Shown here one piece after another: positions 61,301 through 64,000 of a DNA stretch of 64,000 nt (position 1 is the stretch's first letter; each line of letters begins with the position of its first letter). The notes beneath the pieces are model-generated. The model had not been told where the DNA came from. It did not search any database and saw only the letters and a list, made by a program, of their open reading frames with translations. This DNA comes from Arthrobacter bambusae (GTDB lineage Bacteria > Actinomycetota > Actinomycetes > Actinomycetales > Micrococcaceae): positions 1 to 64,000 of the forward strand of contig NZ_JAUSSZ010000016.1 in NCBI RefSeq assembly GCF_030812595.1, in the 5' to 3' direction. Position numbers and translations under genes: made by a program.

Positions 61301-61391
61301 CGAGGACGTAGAAGGCATTCCGCTGGAGTTTCCGGAAGATCCAAGGCGCCACCGTTGCCGCGGCAAAGGTCACGGCAAGAACTGTGATCAC
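58332..61391 (-). CDS. mnhA: Na+/H+ antiporter subunits A and B, fused
   Basis: 1019 residues. Residues 1-770 are MnhA (NuoL-like core with FWELTTVLSYLLIGY and SALVPFHFWLPGAMAAPTPVSAYLHAAAMVKAGIY, then the DUF4040 region APDLALTQMLVETIILVAFVLAM). From about 845 the MnhB domain follows (RLIFHSMIVFSVYLLLAGHNLPGGGFAGGLTAGLAL), ending in a 45-residue acidic/Thr-Ala tail. No separate mnhB gene exists in the operon. GTG 61391 with GGAGATT upstream. First gene of mnhACDEFG. Confidence 0.95.
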   Translation of the reverse strand: MITVLAVTFAAATVAPWIFRKLQRNAFYVLAAVPATAFIWLVLQYDQVYPGKGRNPAGGFIEETLPWIPNLKLEFAFRMDVLAWVMSLLVLGVGALVLVYCARYFKNKDAHLGAFGAQLLAFAGAMFGLVTADDLLMMFIFWELTTVLSYLLIGYARTRLAARRSALQALMVTTAGGLAMLVGLIILGQAAGTYRISAIMTEAATLVTGPAQGAAAAAVVLILVGAITKSALVPFHFWLPGAMAAPTPVSAYLHAAAMVKAGIYIVARMAPGFSQSPYWLPLVLGLGLATMLVGGYRALRQTDIKLILAYGTVSQLGFLTMVVGLGRSDAALAGLALLLAHGLFKASLFLVVGIIDHQSGTRDIRKLSGVYKSSRALAIVAGIAAASMAGIPPLAGFVAKESVFEAFVHYSADPASQAWGAVLLAGLVLGSILTFAYSARFMWGAFATKPGVDRTPFKAIQPSFLAAPAILSVFSVVYGLWPDPVDGWIQPYTAAFSGAADHDGGISASSATHLALWHGLTPALGLTALTFAAGVVMFYASKLVSRVQGRVPDWVDGDRAYQRTIGALDDVAVWVTGRTQRGSLYFYLAVILTVAFAVPLAALIVANKPLPGGLYVIDPNSPLQLIAAAGIVIGALAAVRANKRFLAVLMVSVTGYGIALMFALQGAPDLALTQMLVETIILVAFVLAMRSLPPELRDRTGGKYRVVRVIIGVAFAATMIFVAIYAMGARTAEPVSLSFPRLAYEGGGGLNVVNVTLVDIRAWDTFGEISVLAVAATGVASLIFVRSRGDRLNKAATVPEGIVGRRAAGGDSRDVASLALARKFAGSPTDPWLVAGRTLAPEQRSIIFEVVTRLIFHSMIVFSVYLLLAGHNLPGGGFAGGLTAGLALTIRYLAGGRFELREAAPISAGMLLGTGLATAAAAGFVPLLLGGQVFQSAIIEFWLPLFGDIKFVTSTVFDIGVYLVVVGLALDVLRSLGAEIDEHFEEAANADAKDSGAGRTEAPTATATTATAASGKRTP

Positions 61392-61476
61392 TGGAATCTC
61401 CGCAAAGTCAGGAATGAATTGTCAAAGTTGGAGCAGGCGGTCAAACGTTGGGTTCGGTGCAGGTAGTTTATCAACT

Positions 61477-62880
61477 ATGAATATGGCAGCTGCGCCGGAG
61501 GCCCCGCACCCGGCATCCGAGCTCGCTTCAGGACCCGCCCTGTCGAATAAGGGCCAAATCCTTGCGTGGGCATCCTGGGACTGGGGCTCCGCGGCCTTCA
61601 ACGCCGTCATGACCACCTTCGTATTCACCGTCTACCTGACGTCCAAGGCCTTCGGCGGGGGAGACTCCGCGTCGGCGGCGTTGGGCACCGCGTTGGCGAT
61701 TGCCGGGTTCGCGATTGCCCTCCTGGCACCGGTCACCGGTCAACGTTCCGACTCCGGTGGCAGGCGGAAGCTGTGGCTCGGGGTCAACACGGCCCTCGTG
61801 GCCGTCCTCACCGGCTCGTGCTTCTTCGTCTTCCCCAAGCCCGAGTTCCTGTTCCTGGGCGTCTCTTTGATCGCGCTCGGCAATGTGTTCTTCGAGTTCG
61901 CCGGAGTCAATTACAACGCCATGCTGGCCCAGATCTCCACCCCTGCCAACATCGGCAAAGTGAGCGGCTTCGGCTGGGGAATGGGGTACCTGGGCGGGAT
62001 TGTCGCGTTGCTCGTGGTGCTGCAGCTTTTCGTCCAGCCGTCTTTTGAATGGTTCGGGGCCTCCACACAGGACAGCTTGAATATCAGGCTGGTGGCGGTC
62101 TTCTCCGCGCTCTGGTTCTTCATCTTCGCGCTGCCGGTCCTCTTCGCGGTCCCGGAACTCTCGGTCAAGAAGCCGGAATCCCGGCTCGGGTTCCTGGCTT
62201 CCTACGGTTTGCTGGTCCGCCGGATCAGGGCCATTTACCGGACCAGCCCGCACACCATCTACTTCCTGCTCGCGAGCGCCATCTTCCGAGACGGCCTGGC
62301 TGCGGTCTTCACCTTTGGCGGGGTCATTGCAGCCGGAACCTTTGGCTTCGAGCTCAAGGAAGTCATCTTCTTCGCTATTTTCGGCAACGTAGTGGCTGCC
62401 GTCGGAGCCATGATCGGTGGATTCCTGGACGACAGGATCGGACCCAAGAACGTCATCGTCATTTCCCTCATCGGACTCTTGCTGGCCGGCACCGCGATCC
62501 TGGTGCTTGGCAACGGCGACTACGCGTTCTTCGGAGTCCATTGGGCGGGCAGCACCACGTTCTGGGTATTCGGGCTCTTCCTCTGCTTGTTCGTCGGCCC
62601 AGCCCAGGCTTCCTCCCGTGCCTACCTCGCGAGGCTGGCACCGGATGGCGAATCGGGCGAACTGTTCGGGCTCTACGCCACCACCGGCAGGGCCGTGAGC
62701 TTCCTGGCGCCGGCACTTTTCACCCTGTGCATCGCCGTGGCGACACCACTGGTGGCCTCGGGCGCAGCCCAACGCTGGGGAATTCTGGGCATCATGGTGG
62801 TGCTCCTGGCCGGCCTGCTGGTGATCCTTCCCGTCAAGTCACCCAACAAAACGGAAATCGCCACAGTTCCGCTCAGCTGA
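61477..62880 (+). CDS. MFS permease (UMF1/ATG22-like)
   Basis: 467 residues, about 12 helices. The start WASWDWGSAAFNAVMTTFVFTVYL and the later FGWGMGYLGGIVALLVVLQLF and LGLDDRIGPKN-like FLDDRIGPKN loop are characteristic of the UMF1 group related to yeast ATG22 amino-acid effluxers. ATG 61477 is preceded by TAGTTT 7 bases away and by no ribosome site, so the mRNA may be leaderless. It is divergent from mnhA. Confidence 0.87.
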   Translation: MNMAAAPEAPHPASELASGPALSNKGQILAWASWDWGSAAFNAVMTTFVFTVYLTSKAFGGGDSASAALGTALAIAGFAIALLAPVTGQRSDSGGRRKLWLGVNTALVAVLTGSCFFVFPKPEFLFLGVSLIALGNVFFEFAGVNYNAMLAQISTPANIGKVSGFGWGMGYLGGIVALLVVLQLFVQPSFEWFGASTQDSLNIRLVAVFSALWFFIFALPVLFAVPELSVKKPESRLGFLASYGLLVRRIRAIYRTSPHTIYFLLASAIFRDGLAAVFTFGGVIAAGTFGFELKEVIFFAIFGNVVAAVGAMIGGFLDDRIGPKNVIVISLIGLLLAGTAILVLGNGDYAFFGVHWAGSTTFWVFGLFLCLFVGPAQASSRAYLARLAPDGESGELFGLYATTGRAVSFLAPALFTLCIAVATPLVASGAAQRWGILGIMVVLLAGLLVILPVKSPNKTEIATVPLS

Positions 62881-62943
62881 GCGTTCACAGGCTTAGTGCG
62901 TGCCTCTCTATCCGCGCCGTCGATCCCGTTCCGCACCCGAAAA

Positions 62944-62979
62944 GGACAGGCGCACCCGGTCTACTGGGTGCCTGTGTCC
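62944..62979 (+). terminator. Terminator after the MFS gene
   Basis: GCACCC (62952-62957) pairs with GGGTGC (62966-62971); after a 3-base internal loop on each side GGACA (62944-62948) pairs with TGTCC (62975-62979). Downstream, AGCGGGTGCGT occurs twice (from 62981 and 63000); nothing else is seen in 62881-63051. Confidence 0.5.
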
Positions 62980-63051
62980 CAAGCGGGTGCGTGCGTCATC
63001 AGCGGGTGCGTTCCTGCCCAACAATCCGCAAAAAGCTCTTGATCTTTGATT

Positions 63052-63070
63052 GTTAGTAGAGTTTACTAAC
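63052..63070. promoter_or_regulatory. ROK-family operator palindrome
   Basis: GTTAGTA-N5-TACTAAC, perfect 7-bp arms, ending 4 bases before the ATG of the ROK gene. The TTAGTA/TACTAA arms with an AT-rich flank are typical of ROK-repressor sites, so the gene probably controls itself. Confidence 0.75.
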
Positions 63071-63074
63071 TCCC

Positions 63075-64000
63075 ATGGAAGCCCTTCGTGACCGTCAGCG
63101 CACCGACCGAACCGGCGCAGCAACACTGCCTTCCGACGGACGGGCCCACAACCTCTCCTTGGTACGCCAGACGCTTCACTCGGTAGGGGCGATGAGCCGC
63201 GCGGATCTCTCCCGGACCCTGGGCCTGACGCGGGTCACGGTATCGGACCTCGTCTCGGACCTCCTGGAACGCGGCCATGTGGTGGAACTGGGGCACTCGG
63301 ACGAAGTCCGCCCGGGCAAGCCGGCGATCCTGGTGGACATCAACCGCCAGGGCCTCCAAGTCATCGGCATGGACCTCGCCGAAAATTCCGTGCTGCGGGC
63401 CGCCGTCTTGGACCTTGACGGCAATATCCTCGAACGCGTGGAACGCTCCCTCTCCGAGGAAACCGGACGGGACGTGGTCACCCAGGTCCTCGAACTCGCT
63501 TCGGAAGCGGTCGGACGAGCCACCGCCCCACTGCTCGGAATCGGCGTCGGGACCCCCGGCATCGTCAACGCGGACGGTGTGGTCACCACGGCCCCCAACT
63601 TCGAATGGAAGGACGTCGCCCTGCGCCGGCTCCTCCAGGAACACACCGGGCTGCCCACGCTCGTTTCCAACGACGCCGACGCCGCAGTCCACGCGGACCA
63701 CACCTTCGGCGGCGGCAGTGACGACATGGTGCTCGTGAAAATCGGGCGCGGTGTCGGTTCCGGACTCATCGTGGGGGGCATGCGTGCCCGCGGCGCCCAC
63801 TCCGCGGCCGGCGAAATCGGCCACGTCACGGTCGGCACCGACGGCGGATCCGTCTGCAAGTGCGGTAAGACGGGGTGCCTCGAAACCTGGATGTCGGTCC
63901 CCAGCCTCGAACGGGCCCTGGCCGCAGCGGCGGCGAGCTCCGATCCGGAGACGGCGGCCGACGTCGTGCTCCGGGAAGCAGGAGAGCGGCTAGGCATCGC
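63075..64000 (+). CDS. ROK-family transcriptional regulator, N-terminal 308 residues
   Basis: Open from ATG 63075 to the window end, so the C-terminus is missing. Residues 20-75 are a MarR-like winged HTH (NLSLVRQTLHSVGAMSRADLSRTLGLTRVTVSDLVSDLLERG). The ROK fold follows: ATP-loop-like GMDLAENSVLRAAVLDLDG, GVGTPGIVNADGVV, NDADAAVHAD, GRGVGSGLIVGG and zinc site CKCGKTGCLE with the preceding GEIGH. A sugar or sugar phosphate is the usual effector; targets are probably sugar transport genes beyond the window. Confidence 0.93.
   Translation, partial: MEALRDRQRTDRTGAATLPSDGRAHNLSLVRQTLHSVGAMSRADLSRTLGLTRVTVSDLVSDLLERGHVVELGHSDEVRPGKPAILVDINRQGLQVIGMDLAENSVLRAAVLDLDGNILERVERSLSEETGRDVVTQVLELASEAVGRATAPLLGIGVGTPGIVNADGVVTTAPNFEWKDVALRRLLQEHTGLPTLVSNDADAAVHADHTFGGGSDDMVLVKIGRGVGSGLIVGGMRARGAHSAAGEIGHVTVGTDGGSVCKCGKTGCLETWMSVPSLERALAAAAASSDPETAADVVLREAGERLGI

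Overview
The window is high-GC actinobacterial chromosome. Gene content points to the Micrococcaceae, most likely an Arthrobacter-type soil bacterium: a dnaK-grpE-dnaJ-hspR operon under HspR-type operators, an ECF sigma factor with a zinc anti-sigma of the SigL/RslA kind, a SAM-IV riboswitch on methionine genes, a YkoEDC thiamine-precursor transporter under a TPP riboswitch, and a fused MnhA/B antiporter operon. There is no rRNA, tRNA, CRISPR array, prophage or complete insertion sequence. This is core and near-core chromosome with many small regulator-target pairs.

Layout. 1-1.3 kb: the end of lipA and a methylenetetrahydrofolate-reductase-like gene. 1.25-3.2 kb: anti-sigma and ECF sigma, divergent from a secreted lipoprotein; both directions carry the same TGAACC-N16-CGTCGT promoter. 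3.3-8.5 kb: DMP19 protein, SNF2 helicase with SWIM finger, maltokinase-cap protein. 8.5-12.9 kb: heat-shock operon with two large hairpin clusters between grpE and dnaJ. 12.9-18.4 kb: MpaB-like oxygenase, TetR/epimerase pair, MMPL/MarR pair. 18.4-23.6 kb: unknown protein, aminotransferase, methyltransferase, YCII protein plus ECF42 sigma factor, LysE exporter. 23.6-28.3 kb: LacI regulator with twin operators driving nucleoside hydrolase, MFS permease and ribokinase, a nucleoside salvage unit. 28.4-31.0 kb: tyrosine phosphatase overlapping a P-loop kinase/PabB fusion; the lyase PabC is at 37.4 kb. 31-43.6 kb: NCS1 permease, lipoprotein, FAD oxidoreductase/MarR pair, cardiolipin synthase, DinB protein, ArsB-like permease, PRC-barrel protein with a His/Pro tail, ornithine cyclodeaminase with an Lrp regulator. 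43.7-45.7 kb: SAM-IV riboswitch, DUF1737, rhodanese and MetZ. 45.7-49.8 kb: carboxylate-amine ligase with a 15-bp minisatellite, an AbiEi/DUF559 gene bracketed by two direct copies of a hairpin repeat, and an HTH-MurA fusion. 49.9-54.7 kb: GNAT, YkoC-YkoD-YkoE with TPP riboswitch, a third copy of the hairpin repeat, NUDIX hydrolase. 54.7-61.4 kb: DUF4235 and mnhA(B)CDEFG. 61.5-64 kb: MFS permease and a truncated ROK regulator behind a perfect palindrome.

The most unusual structure is the repeat family at 47.1, 48.1 and 53.8 kb. Each copy has 15-18-bp arms built on ATTCTGCTGGATCAT around a 52-58-nt loop. Two copies in the same orientation flank a lone gene encoding an AbiEi-type HTH fused to a DUF559 (Vsr/PD-(D/E)XK-like) nuclease domain, with a G-quadruplex motif just upstream. 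Other long-armed inverted repeats with unrelated sequences lie at 3.2, 9.9, 10.1, 23.6 and 28.3 kb.
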